Shown: positions 12,135 through 23,723 of the stretch, piece by piece
How positions within the stretch are numbered: the first letter of the stretch is position 1
Layout of the letters: each line of letters begins with the position of its first letter
Assembly: GCA_014529385.2 (NCBI GenBank)
Contig: CM043962.1
Location: forward strand, 50,358,598-50,422,597
Source: Adiantum capillus-veneris
Taxonomy: Eukaryota > Streptophyta > Polypodiopsida > Polypodiales > Pteridaceae
DNA: 64,000 nucleotides
Reading direction: 5' to 3'
The notes under the pieces: generated by a model
The model's database searches: none
What the model was told of the DNA's origin: nothing
Seen by the model: only the letters and a program-made list of their open reading frames with translations
Made by a program: the position numbers and the translations under genes

Positions 12135-12144
12135 CTATAAAAGG
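12135..12144 (+). promoter_or_regulatory. TATA box of the 3' LTR
   Basis: CTATAAAAGG sits about 1.7 kb into the LTR, with plausible transcribed sequence downstream. This is the best core-promoter match in the LTR, and it is absent from the 5' LTR of the same element. Confidence 0.65.
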
Positions 12145-12799
12145 AGGGTGTAGCTAGCACAAAGGGCGAGCCATAAGCAAGAGCACTATGCTATAGCTTG
12201 AGAATCCAAGCTCAACCTCTCTAGAAGGAGCTCTTGAGTGGAAGCTCATTGTCGTATGCTTGTGCATGTGTTGTAATAGGGGTGATTAGCACGGGAACTC
12301 TATGCCATTGTAAGAGAGAGAGAGAGCAATCATTCAATTGAGAGTGAAAAATCTATCATTCCTCCTACTAGTGTAAGCCCAACATTTGCTGAATCAATGA
12401 GGGTGGATTTGGACTAAGCTTGGATACTTTGTCTCTCTTCCAACGTAAAGTAATGGACAACAATGATGTGTAAGTGTCTTGGTGATATTTTTAGTTCTTG
12501 ATAGCTTGTGTCTGGGTGTTGTCATCAATTTAGCCATAAATCCCACATATTGTAAGAGGGCGACAGGGTGGAGAGGACTCCCCTGGCCTTAAGACAGTGA
12601 TTGGGGTGGATTTTCTTGTGATGTGTCGTGGTGAAATTTACTCAGGCTATGTTGAACAAATACTAATCTCACTTTGATCGGTCATGACAGATTTATAAGA
12701 AGGTATTAATGCAACAAGCACCCCCTCCCTCTTCTCTCTCTTTCTTACATATATAATTGTGTTTTCTTGATCATTGCCGATACATTTCAAAGCAGCCCG

Positions 12800-12953
<154 letters not shown>

Positions 12954-13124
12954 CGTCCTAGTTCGCATCCAAAACTAGGTGGTGCCCCAAATTTGTGTAG
13001 GGTTAGGTTGCGGGTTTGTGTGTGTGTTTGTTGTTTTTTCCAATCCCAACCCAATTGAGCAGCACGGGAGCCTACAAGGGTTCTTAGAGGCCACTCTTCT
13101 TGTTGCCCGCCCCGGACCGCCTCA

Positions 13125-13128
13125 ATGG
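13125..13128. repeat. Right target-site duplication (ATGG)
   Basis: ATGG follows the 3' LTR and repeats 2645-2648. The flanking CATCC then resumes the minus-strand RT sequence of the interrupted host element. Confidence 0.8.
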
Positions 13129-13685
13129 CATCCTGCGGTAAGCGAAAAAACCATATGGAGATATGAATGTGGTCTTCCATTGGTCTTCCAGTGCAATCCC
13201 TACCTGAAAATACCCCGAAAAGCCGTCCATAATTGAGTATCTTTCATGCCCCTCCACCTGGTTTAGGATTTCATCTTGAAACGGCAAGGGATAGTGATTC
13301 CTCTTGGTCTCAGCATTCAATGGCTTGTAGTCAACACACAGTCTCCATTTACCATTCTTCTTAGTGGTTATGACCACTGGCGAGACCCACTCTAACTCCC
13401 TCACAGGATATATGATGCCTGCATCCAATAGCTTATTGATCTCCTGCCAAAGGGCTTCTTTTTGGATTTCTCCTAATCTTCTTAGCTTCTGTGCTTTAGG
13501 CTTATGCCCCTCCTTAAGAACAATTTTGTGCTCCACCCCCTTTGCACCTTGCAAATGCTTGTACTCCGTAGCAAATAGATTTGGATAGGATTCACACAGT
13601 TGAACATAGCCTTCCTTTTCCCCTTTGGTAAGGTCTTCACTTATCATACTCGAAACCTCCTCTATGCTTAAACCATGAGCTTGAT
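13125..13685 (-). pseudogene. RT N-half of the interrupted Ty3/Gypsy element
   Basis: The minus strand encodes the start of a Gypsy RT: FATEYKHLQGAKGVEHKI, the pseudo-repeat KAQKLRRLG, WVSPVVITTKKNGKWRLCVDY, LPFQDEIL, GFSGYFQVGIALEDQWKTTF, then FAYRRMP where the nested element enters. It continues in sense at 2648. Wording is close to the RT of the inserted element (same KAQKLRRLG and LPFQDEIL blocks), so host and invader belong to the same lineage. Upstream of about 13685 no protease or gag is recognisable, so the copy is truncated there. Confidence 0.88.
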
Positions 13686-15163
13686 GGTGGAATGATTAAG
13701 ACTTGAAACTTCAAACATATTATAGGCAAATCAGAATATCCAAAAAAATCAACAATATTTCTCAAATCTGTATGAAACTCCAGTAATCTAAATAAAATAC
13801 TCTCACTCAGTGCGACACCATTTAACAAAAAGAAATATTTATATTGCATTTATAGAGGAATCCAGCCTCATAAAAATAATTACAAATGGAGACAATGTTG
13901 TTGCGGTTAGGCTTCTCTTACAAGTATTTGTCTTTCTCATCTAGAGATTCATATACACGAGTATTTGTGTGTCTATGACACTAGGGAAGATAGTAGTACT
14001 ATAGTGATGGATTTTCTAAGAGCTCCTAGAGAGTACCTATTGGTTCAAGATTCTACAAAAATCCTACTATTCTTATCAAAATCTTTTAACACGGTAGTGA
14101 AAGGTTCCTCACGGAACAAAAATAGGGTGATTTCCATCTCTGCACATGGTTGCTTGCTCATGTCCTCTCAAAACAAGTTGACTCTGTAAGTAAACAACAG
14201 ATTATGTGAGCACAAAGTTATAAAGTACAAAATGATATCATTCTAATAATCTAATGAAAATTATACAAAGAATAAATTATAAGAAAAATCTTTGATGACT
14301 CTCCATAGATAACACAACTTACTTACATTGTGAGACTCAATCACATGCTACAAAACTATAGATGGCGCACCAAAGCCATCAACAAAATAGCACCACCCAA
14401 TGTTATGAGGTGTGAAGCCTAAACATTGAAAGCCATAAAGAGATTAATTCCCTCCAGCATGATAAACTTAAAGATGGAGATGATCTTAAGCTCTGAATGT
14501 AAGCTACAAGGGTAGTTTTCTCACCATTCTATCTTTATGTTGGAGATGAATCCTTGCAATGCCCATGCACTATTCACACCTCCTGTTCTTGTGGTATGTA
14601 AGTCATGTGAGTTGATGCTTTTTTCACCTTTGGGAGTACAGGTTTCCATGTAGTGCGAGTGAATGAAAGTAGAAGGAGGAGAATCTTGTTTCATGCTGTA
14701 ATGGAGGTGAGAGAAGGGAGAGGAGCTAGCTTGGTGTGGAACTATGTGGTGGGCAAGGGGAAGAGATGGGGAAGAAGCTTGCTTGGTGCTACAATGGAGA
14801 TGGGAGAAAGCTAGTAGAGAGATAATGTTTGACTATAGGGGGTGCATATGGTTGTTGCAGCCATGGAGAGCTTGGAAAAGGGTTTGTAGAGAGAGAAAAT
14901 CACTTTTAGCTATAGAATAGGTTTGGAAAGACTTTGGAAGGTGGAAAATGATGTTTTGAAATTTTTTGAAAAAATTTAATTTTTTGGAATTTTTTAGTGC
15001 ACGTTTTTTACTTTTGGAGGTCAAAAATACTTTTTTGATCATGAAATAGGTTAGGGGACCTTTTAAGGAGGGAAAACTTGAAATTTGAAATTTTTTGAAA
15101 TTTTGAAATTTTTAGTGTATTTTTAAATCCGGGCCAAAAAGTGGGGGAAAAAATGTCAAAGTG

Positions 15164-15165
<2 letters not shown>
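13686..15165. other. Unassigned AT-rich sequence
   Basis: No recognisable protein, LTR end or RNA gene. Around 14930-15120 there are short repeats of GAAATTTTTTGAAA type. The stretch separates the degraded minus-strand Gypsy copy from the next plus-strand one and may be an old LTR or leader. Confidence 0.4.

Positions 15166-15200
<35 letters not shown>
15166..15200. repeat. Poly-C run, 35 bp
   Basis: An uninterrupted run of 35 C. A G-rich complement of this length can fold into a quadruplex and is also error-prone in sequencing, so the exact length should be treated with caution. Confidence 0.9.
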
Positions 15201-15201
<1 letters not shown>

Positions 15202-15392
15202 TCCCTTTCCCCTAGCCACCTCCCTTACCTTCTCACTAGGTAAGAGGCCATTAAGAGGTGTAAGGCTACCTTGTCCCCCTACTTTTTTGAGGGTATAGAG
15301 TGTGTCCACCACCCACATTAGCGATACAAATTACGCAGCAGCAGGCCAAGGGCCCTATTGCCATACACATGCATGAGCACATTGCTACATAG

Positions 15393-16163
15393 GGGCAAGG
15401 CCCTTCTGATCATGGACAGGGTCCATCTCTAGATTCTTTGCACACTCTCACTGCAAAGGAGGTGGATGAATTGTTGAAAAACACCAAACCACCAACTTTT
15501 AAGGGAGAAGATCGAGATCGCAATAAGGATGCAGTGAATATCTTTCTCAGCAACAAGTGGGATGGAATTCACGCCTTACGGCGTACTTTGGACGCAGTCA
15601 GAGCACTGCAAACAAGCTTAACTTTGGAAGGCAATGCCTACAAGTGGTGGATGTCTCTCAAGGGGAAGAATATCATACCACAGAGCTGGGCAACTTTTGA
15701 GGCTATGTTTTGCAAAGAATTCTTGCCTACAAATGAGGCGGATCGGAATTGGACGGCTTGGGACACGTGTTCCATGTGCCAATATCCATCATTACTTGAA
15801 TATATATCTCCCTATCGGGATGTTATCCTCAAGTTGGAAGGACTAGACACCTTTCTGCAAATACGTGGGTTTATCCGCGGTCTGATGCCAAAACTTAAGA
15901 AGCACGTCAAGACTCAAGACCCTAAAGCACTTGAGGAAGCCATAATGAAAGAACATATTCACGATGATCCTGATGAAAATAAATCACATCATAATCACGT
16001 GCTTGCTAATACACATGGTAATACACTCACACAGTACGGGCACAATAAAAGGAAATTTGTAGTAGCCAATTCTAAAGCATCTAAAAAACCCAAGGGGTCT
16101 AGATGTCCTCTCTCTCCTGAGGACTTTGATAAAGCTAAGAAAGAGAAATTATGTTTTCAATGA
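15393..16163 (+). pseudogene. gag: Ty3/Gypsy gag, cut in the zinc knuckle
   Basis: The frame is open from 15393, just after a TAG at 15390-15392, and similar sequence seems to extend further upstream with stops. It shows a Gag capsid core: PPTFKGEDRD, YKWWMSL, W-A-T-F-E-A-M-F, F-x-R-G-L-M-P-x-L-K. A basic region and a zinc knuckle start follow (C-F-Q, then GHGKKDC). TGA at 16161-16163 replaces the second cysteine of the C-x2-C-x4-H-x4-C knuckle. No ATG fits the start well. The sequence differs clearly from the gag of the element at 2649-13124, so this is a separate Gypsy family, probably chromovirus-like. Confidence 0.8.
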
Positions 16164-16961
16164 TTAGGAAGTGGTCATGGCAAAAAGGATTGTCCCCAGG
16201 GGAAATTTGCTGCTCATGGCAAGGAGAAAGCAATGCACACGGTGCAACTGTTGCCTCTTGAGTCTTCCTCAAGATTCTCTAAAGTGGAAGTAACACACAC
16301 CGAGGTGGTGCATGAATGCTATCTCACAGCTTCCATGTGGCAACAGACCTTCGCAACACATGAGTTAGTACGTATGCACGGATCTCTGCAAGGGCACAAG
16401 GTGCGCATCTTGGTAGATGACGGTGCTACCCACAATTTCATCAATCATGGATTGGTGAAAAAACTCAAATTGCCTCAAACATCGAGTACCCATCGCTACA
16501 AGGTAGCAATGATGAATGGATATGATGCCAAAATCTGGGATACTCAAGTCCAAGTTGTACCGTTGGAAGTACAAGGCTACTCCACGTCCTTTGATTTTTA
16601 GGTTATGAACATGGAGAGGGCAGACGTGGCCCTTGGTAGGGAATGGTTGCATAGCCTAGGACCATCACTGAAGCGTAGCTATGAGCACAACAGCTTGATG
16701 TTTGAATCCCATGGCGCACATGTGTTGTTGTTAGGAGAGATGGATGTACCTTCTTCAGCACTGATATGTACAGCTGGGCTTATGCAGCTCGTTTCTGATA
16801 ATGAAATAGATAAAGTTTTATTGTGTTACTCATTGTCTCATTTTCTCTCTAACATTGAATCTGCTGAACATTCCTCAATGCCGCATGCTTCTTTCTCATA
16901 TCTTCCACCAATGGCTACTTCCCAACAAGCAAAGGTTGCTAGTGATTTAAAAAATTATTAA
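16164..16961 (+). pseudogene. Ty3/Gypsy aspartic protease region
   Basis: In frame with gag after the TGA, the sequence finishes the zinc knuckle and continues to a protease with active site V-D-D-G-A-T-H-N-F-I at about 16413-16442. The downstream LGREWLHSLG block follows at about 16635. The catalytic triplet reads DDG in place of the usual DSG or DTG. A TAG lies at about 16600, and the frame ends at TAA 16959-16961 before RT begins. The protease would cut the Gag-Pol polyprotein; this copy is dead. Confidence 0.78.
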
Positions 16962-17820
16962 AGGAATTTCACGATGTTTTTCCTAATGATTTTCCACCAG
17001 CATTACCACCGACACGATCAGTGCAACATAGCATCGATGTGGTTGTAGGCAGTAAACGCATCAGTAAACCACTCTACCGCATGAGTTACTCTGAAGCAAC
17101 TGAGGTGGAATGTCAGCTTGTTGACTATCTTAGCTGAGGGTTTATTCAACCTAGTTCTTCACCATGGGCTTCTCCTATCCTATTAGTGAAGAAAAAAGAT
17201 GATAGTATGCGCATGTGTGTAGATTACCGTGGCTTAAATGCGGTTACAGTTAAGAACAAGTACCCATTGCAACGCGTGGATGAGTTGTTCGACAAGCTCA
17301 CTCATGCTAGTATTTTTACAAGAATAGACTTGCGGTTAGGTTATCACCAAGTACGTATTTGACTTGCTGATATACCCAAAACTGCATTCCGAACAACGTT
17401 TGGACACTACGAGTTTTTGGTTATTCTGTTTGGCTTAACCAATGCGCCCGCAAACTTCATGACACTTATGGATAGTGTCTTTAGGTTGTAGTTGGGCAAA
17501 TTTGTCATCGTTTTTCTCGATGGCATTCTCATATACAGTGCTTTTGCAGAAGAACACTTACAACATCTTAGGTAGGTGTTTGAATTGTTACAAAAAAATC
17601 AATTATATGCCAAGGAATCTAAGTGTGATTTTCTGAAGGAAGAAATTCACTATCTTGGGCATGTTATTTCAGCTACTGGGCTACATATGGATCAATCCAA
17701 AGTGGATACAATTCGGCAGTGGCCTTCTCCTAAAAATCTAGAAGAGTTACAGATTTCTTAAGGATTTGTAGGTTTTTATCGAAGGTTCGTTAAAAACTAT
17801 TCTAATATTGTTGTTCCCAT
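16962..17820 (+). pseudogene. Ty3/Gypsy reverse transcriptase, truncated
   Basis: RT is readable through several stops: [71 protein letters not shown] and the thumb (YLGHVISATGL). The catalytic box reads F-L-D-G at 17513-17524 in place of Y/F-x-D-D, losing one of the two essential aspartates. Stops occur within YLS-GF, VRI-LA, RL-LG, HLR-VF and QIS-GF; most fit CGA or CAG changed by C-to-T. The sequence breaks off at about 17820 after VVPMT, before RNase H and integrase. Confidence 0.85.
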
Positions 17821-18364
17821 GACGGACGATGCGAGCAAGTTATTTGGGACGCTCCAATTTTTCAACACCTTCAATTTCATCGGCAATTTGGAGTTCACGT
17901 TCTTTACGACCACAGGTGTAATTAGCACGGCTAATCACTGGCCTCTGCTACGAGTTTCTGCGTTTGATACGGCTACACACATTTCTGTACTCCAAGGTAT
18001 TGTTTCTCTTTTGTTCGTACAACTCATTTTCGCCATGAGTGAAGAAATTGATGATCAACACATGTTTGTCTTCGAATACTTGGAGTCTACTCCACCTGTG
18101 GATGCCACGTGGCCGGATACTCTCACGGAGGGTACCCACGTGGCAACAGGGATGGACGATGCATACCCAGGAAGTCTATCTTTCTCTCCACGAGTATCTA
18201 CACCTCCTCCTCAGAGCGTGTTTGATATTCTGGAGGATGATAGTAACTTGCTGGATGCCAGGGAGTTTTTCACTCGGCAGGACTGGCAAACTTTTGAGGT
18301 CCGATTTTGCAAGCTAGCTGTACGGGTCGAAATATTGGCTACGCAAGTGGACAATCTCACATGA
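17819..18364 (+). CDS. Unknown 181-codon ORF joined to the truncated RT
   Basis: An open frame starts at ATG 17819 directly at the end of the RT similarity and runs to TGA 18362. I recognise no domain. The C-terminal two thirds are acidic and proline/serine-rich (for example STPPPQ and ILEDD), followed by a short region with aromatic residues. It might be captured host sequence, an extra ORF of the element, or a chance open frame. No promoter or second copy is visible in the window. Confidence 0.3.
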   Translation: MTDDASKLFGTLQFFNTFNFIGNLEFTFFTTTGVISTANHWPLLRVSAFDTATHISVLQGIVSLLFVQLIFAMSEEIDDQHMFVFEYLESTPPVDATWPDTLTEGTHVATGMDDAYPGSLSFSPRVSTPPPQSVFDILEDDSNLLDAREFFTRQDWQTFEVRFCKLAVRVEILATQVDNLT

Positions 18365-20925
18365 TTAATTTATAATATGCTACCAGAATCAACTTCTAAC
18401 TTGTCGGAAACCCAAGAGATTGTCTAACCACTAGTTATGACCAAAGAGGTTCAACATGCACAAGATAATTTGGTTGTAGGAACAGATCTGGTCATGACCA
18501 ACATGGTCATGAAGCAACTATCACTATCCGACTTTTGACGTGAAAAAAGTCAAAAATTATGCTTTATTTTCTTAAGAATGCATCAAAAAAAGTAGTGTCC
18601 ACATGTCCGACAACGTAACAACGTAAGCATGATGCATTAGTTCGTGATTCGACATAAACTCCAGTTTTGGTGCAGGGCACAGTAGTTATATGTCTTCATA
18701 CGTGCATGTGGCTTTTTAGAGTATTGTCCATTTTTTGAATTGGGTAGTGTTATGTCCCAATTTCTTTATGATATAATCATTTTTGGTACAACCAGTTTCA
18801 TAATCTCGGCTTATACAATCAGCTGAAAACATTATCAGATGCATACAAGATCAGTGCATTAGGGTGAGTCGGTGCAAGGCATTTTTGGTGTTAACTCGTT
18901 TATGACTGTTACGGTAGCCAAGGGATTCCACTTTTGTATGCAAGGCATGCTACCCAGGTGGTATAAAGTACGCTTCCGCTATCACACTCGCAACTCTGTC
19001 AAGGACAAGATAAGTGATAGATTGTTGCACATGATTTTTGGTTGCTGTCACCACACAACAACACTAAATGGCACCTCAATCCAGGACTTATTTCACAGGC
19101 AAAGTGCCCTACTTAAGTCACCCTTGTATAGTCACGACCCCTACAAGATCAATGGGTCAAGATGTGTTTTGTGTTTTTCTATTACCTCTCTCGATGAGAG
19201 AGTCATACCAGCAAACTGTGGACTGCTTATAGGATAAACTGCAAGTTAGGCAAAAGATGCGTAAGAGCACACAGCTTGGGTACACACTCTAGAAACTTAA
19301 GGAAAGTTCCTCAGCCCAGAATGCTCTTCTTCTCTCTCTTTATTATTTCTCTCGCATGATAATGAAAACTTTTAAAGAATCTTTTTAACATGTTTTGTTT
19401 GGGAGTCAGCCTGAGCCAAGGTGCTCTAACTCACCTAAAAATTGGGCAAGACGCCATCTAAATTAGTCTTCATCAGTTTAGTCGATTGAATACTAATTTC
19501 CATAGGGATATCAACCACACACACTGGCTACGAGTCATTGTCAGGTCTTGGGTAAGACCCACCTGTTGGCATTCATTGGGAGACTATTCTCCAGCTTGAA
19601 CATATCTATCCAAGGGACTCCTCATCGACGTTAATGACCAAGTAAGAGTCTTGCCATTACATATGGGTATTTCGTATGCACTACATGTTTTGGTGCGACG
19701 ATGGAGCTGAGTTTTGAATGAACTTACACTCCCATAGGTTGATCTATACCACGACGTATAGATGCAGCGATCAGTTGAGATGGCATGGCTGTCCGTAAGA
19801 GCTAGGCATTTCACTTGTGTGATCTCCTGCTCTCTCTATAGCACTACGAGTGTCTATGGTATCACAGTTTTGGGGTAAGACCCGACGGGTGATTGCTAAA
19901 TTACCCCTAGTCATGGAGGCTCATAGTTTGATCTATTCTCGTTATACTTTCAAGGAAAGAAGTCCGCAATATACCACGCGGTAACGGACAAATTCAACTT
20001 CTCAAGTTGATTCCAATCATTCTGTACACGGTTGACTATGTTGGTTACTATTACCTGCTAGTTGAGCAGTTTCTACAAAGGATCTTACCAAGGGGTTTGA
20101 CTACATAGATTCTAATCAACGGGTTTGGATTGCAAAGGCAACACCCAGGGTTTCCAGTTGAATGTTGCTTGTTTTTTCAACGGGTGGACAACATGCTCCT
20201 GTGTATTTGAATACGAGTAAGTGAACATTCAGTTCAATCTTCAAGTACACATCTATTGATTTGGTGTTATTCCAGTTTTTAGAATGCATTGCTTGGGTTT
20301 TTTTTCAAGTCGTTTAAATATGCTTGAATATTTCAGACCATGCCAAGGGCATGTTGGAAGAAAGTATTTTGGACCGTAGTGTCCACTATACATTATGTGG
20401 TTATGAATCCACTTGTTGGGTTTCGATTTGGCACATGTTGTCACATGGGATACAACATGGTCTAGAAACTCAAGGAGTTCGGTTTAGCCAGTGTGGAGCA
20501 ATGATAATGAGGGTCCCTCTCACTCACGTCGCGGAGTGTTCATAGTTTTCTCCACACACAAGTACAATTTGTGCTTGATGGATGTCGCTTTCTCTACCAT
20601 CCTTATTTGAGACATATTCCACATGTGGTGAATATGAGTCTCTGGGACTAACACTGGCGCCTAATTCCTAATAATGTGTCGCGACAAAGTCCCTACGTGT
20701 TGGTTGCATTCGTTCATTCGACCATTTGGAGCACACCATATCAGACTTGTTCCGATTACAAGTGTTGTGAAACCACCTTAACGGAGGTTCGTTTCTACAT
20801 ATAGCCAAATATGCTACGTTCATGAGAATGTCTCATAGTTGGTACCTAGGTGTGACTGGGTGTAGGTGCTTCTTGCACACATGAGTTGTGTGTCTGTGTG
20901 TGTAGCAAAAGATAGAATAAAATTC

Positions 20926-20929
<4 letters not shown>
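18365..20929. other. Unassigned sequence
   Basis: No protein family, LTR end or structural RNA recognised. Several frames of 60-120 codons exist but have no supporting features. It may be LTR or 3' sequence of the neighbouring Gypsy elements. Confidence 0.4.

Positions 20930-21010
<81 letters not shown>
20930..21010. repeat. (CT)n microsatellite
   Basis: About 81 bp of CT dinucleotides, without a partner tract nearby that would tie it to a defined LTR. Confidence 0.95.
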
Positions 21011-21013
<3 letters not shown>

Positions 21014-21059
21014 CAACCCATCCTACAATTTTCTCTTGCTGTCTTCCCATTGGCCCTTG

Positions 21060-21430
21060 CAAGGCTTAGCCAATCACAATTAAGAAGTATAATTGATAGC
21101 TTTGTGACATGTGTCCCCCTTTTCCCTTTTGTGAGAGCTTTAGGTAATTAAATAATTCATTTAAACTCTCATTGGACCTTTTAGTCTTCTGGCCAATAGG
21201 AATCAAGCAAGGCATTGGGCTATTGGATGCTCATTGGACCCCTTGGTAGATTGTCCTCCAATAGTCTTCTAGGGAGCTTATTTTCTATTGGTTATTTTAT
21301 CAAGCATTTTTAAATTGATTAGACTAACTTTACTCTAGCCTCATTCTCATTGGTCCACGTTTATGACCATCCAATAGGATTTGAGGGGAGATTGGGGGCA
21401 ATTGGCCTAGGAGCATGACATGTGTCCAGT
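21060..21430. repeat. Degenerate repeat block rich in CCAAT/ATTGG
   Basis: The pentamer CCAAT or its complement ATTGG occurs many times in about 370 bp, in phrases such as CTCATTGGACC, CCAATAGG and TATTGGATG. A longer unit with GACATGTGTCC followed by CCCTTTTGTGA appears near 21107 and again, altered, near 21416. This looks like imperfect internal repetition in an LTR or promoter-like region. Whether it binds CCAAT factors is unknown. Confidence 0.5.
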
Positions 21431-22190
21431 ATTCCCTTTGTGAAAAGGGGAAGCTTTGGAGTGTGTGTGTGTGTGTGTGTGTTTCACTCTCATCCCCTAC
21501 AATAAGGGCTTGCCCCCTCCTTCCTAGGGATGTGGGAAGACTTTTTAGTCTTCCCATGACCATCCAATATTTCCCCTATTTTGGCCTTTGGACATATGAG
21601 TTAATTTTTGGAGCCTTAGCCTATGGAAGTATTAATGGAGATGAACCTTCAGTCTTTTAAGCCCCATTGAAGCACATTGCTCCTTTGCAGACTGTCCCCC
21701 TTTGGATCCCTGACACAGACCAGTCTGGCAGCCTTACCAATATTCTTGCTTTTACTCCCCCGGTACTTTCCCATATTAAATGATCAATTTAACATGAGAA
21801 AATAATTTGGGAGTATTAGATATTAGTTTTATGACGTTACCTCTCTCTTGAAATCATAGTCATCCTCGACTATGAGGTAGAGAAGATAAAGCCTAGATAG
21901 TAGTCCGTTTGCTAGCGGGTAGAGGATCCCTATTTTACCCTACGACACCGTTTTAGAAAGGATGACTAGTCCATTTGGTGCTTGAGAGCCTTAGTTGACG
22001 CAAGCATGTCTGTACTTTAGTCCGTATCAATCCTCCATCATAGAGTGACAAACTCTACTTGGTGTTCACGAGACGTCGTCTCCACAGACATGATCCTAAG
22101 CATGCATACTCATTGACATTTGTGCACAATAAGGAAAAAGAGAGCCTTATAAGACAAAAACTTTGTTCATTTAAACATAATTACATTTGC
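21431..22190. other. Probable 3' flank or LTR of the minus-strand chromovirus
   Basis: No protein is recognised. A (GT)n tract of about 22 bp lies at about 21460-21481. In minus-strand sense this region lies just after the pol stop at 22191-22193, where PPT and 3' LTR would be expected. I could not find a clean TG...CA boundary. Confidence 0.35.
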
Positions 22191-22637
22191 TTACTCTAGG
22201 GAATCATTGTAAGCACTGACAAGGTTTAGGTTATCCTTTAATTGTATGCCTTGCATCCATCTAGCATCTTCAAAAGGACAAGTTTTAACCTTGATAAGAT
22301 ATTTTTGGACAGTCTTACTGCCTCATAATACCTTATCTTGGTGTCTGAGGATGGTCTTGGGCTGCAACACCTCTTCTTGGTCCTCGAACTCCAGTGGGTC
22401 TTCAATGACTGCTTCTTGAGGTGGCTTTCTTTGGTAAGGCTTTAGTAGGCTCACATGGAAGGCATTGTGTATGAGCCAATGTATGGGCAACTTAAGTTGA
22501 TAGGTCATCTCATTGATTGGCCTAAGAATCTGAAAGGGGCCATAGTACCTTTTTGCTAATTCAACATAATACTTTTGGTGTTCCATAGGATTCTTGCCCG
22601 TTGTGTGCCTTAATTGAGCCTTGGGAAATTTAAGCAA
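22191..22637 (-). pseudogene. Chromovirus integrase C-terminus and chromodomain
   Basis: The minus strand encodes a G-P-F block ([10 protein letters not shown]), [12 protein letters not shown], and then a chromodomain ([13 protein letters not shown], then KYLIKVK, then P-F-E-D-A-R-W). It ends at TAA 22191-22193. A TGA after HQDKVL interrupts the chromodomain where CGA would give the expected residue. Chromodomains in Ty3/Gypsy integrases steer insertion to particular chromatin. This places the element among chromoviruses, a different branch from the dual-RNase-H elements elsewhere in the window. Confidence 0.85.
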
Positions 22638-22652
22638 GACCCAATCATTTTT

Positions 22653-23723
22653 TTAAAAGGTCAGGGATATTCTGTGCTTATCAGCAGCAGCCTTTTGCCT
22701 TTGTTGAGAGATGGATATAGCATCCTTAATCTTTTGAAAAGATTCTTGCAGGTCTCGGCTATATTCATCTGCAACGAAGATCTTTCCATGTACCTTGAGT
22801 AGCAGGGGACTTGTTGATCTTCCCTCTATCAACTCAAAAGGTGCTTTTCCCATGGAAGTATGTACAGTGTTATTGTAAGCATACTCCACTAAGGGTGCTA
22901 TTTCATTTTGCCCATCCGTTTGAAGATGATAGGACGAAGAGAAGTTTAGCCTTGTATCTAAATTCTCAAAGAGACCCTTCTCAAAGATTTGTGATATAAA
23001 GAGAGTTGCCATTTGATGGGCCTTGATAGTCTTTTTGACAGCTATGAAATGTGCTTGTTTGCTAAACTTGTCTACTATTGTCCATATCCCCATATTCCCA
23101 TGGATGGACTTGGGAAATCCAAAGATAAACTCCATAGATATGCTCTCCCATGGTGAATTAGGGATTGGCAATGGTTGAAGCAATCTAGATTGCTTCCCTC
23201 TATCAAACTTTGTCTTTTGGCATACCACACATTTTGAAACACACTCTTGTATGTTTTCTTTCATGGCTGACCAATATAAATAGGTTTCTATCCCTTTTAG
23301 GGTAGACTGAATCCCTCTATGCCCCGCATCAGGAGGAACATGAGATTCATATATTAATTTCTCACGTAGTGAGTTAGTAACACATAATCTATTGCCATAG
23401 AGAAGATAACCATCTTGCAAGGTAAATGGTTCTTCCTTCTTCCCTAGCGCAGGGGCTAAAATAAAATCTCTAAGATCGGGATAGATAGTGTACTCATCTA
23501 TCATAGAAGATAGATCATTGTGAGTTGCTATGGATACCGCATTCACTCTCGGTCTTGAGAGTGCAACGGCCACTTGATTATGCTTGCCAGCAATGTGAGC
23601 AATATGAAAATGAAATTGCAAAAGAAAATTTTCCCACCTCATTTGTTTTTTCGAGAGCTTGGTCTGCATCATGAAGTACTTAAGACTTTGGTGATCCATT
23701 CGTAGAATGAAAGGAGTCTCCAA
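22653..23723 (-). pseudogene. Chromovirus RNase H end and integrase with core deletions
   Basis: The frame starts in RNase H (RMDHQSLKYF, RWENFLLQFHF, AGKHNQVAVALSR) and continues into integrase. The zinc-binding region has H-x-x-x-A-G-H-R-G and C-x2-C (SKCVVCQKTK). Then come PWESISMEFIFGFP and SSSYHLQTDGQNE. The block holding the second catalytic Asp (usually SDRDPRF-like) is missing between IFEKGLFEN and LDTRLNF, and sequence after DGQNE is also shortened. Integrase is therefore inactive. It reads towards the chromodomain fragment at 22191-22637. Confidence 0.87.

Noticed and set aside
18872..19237. 121-codon ORF as a host exon
   Set aside because: No recognisable domain, no flanking splice sites that join to another frame, and it lies in unassigned repeat-like sequence.
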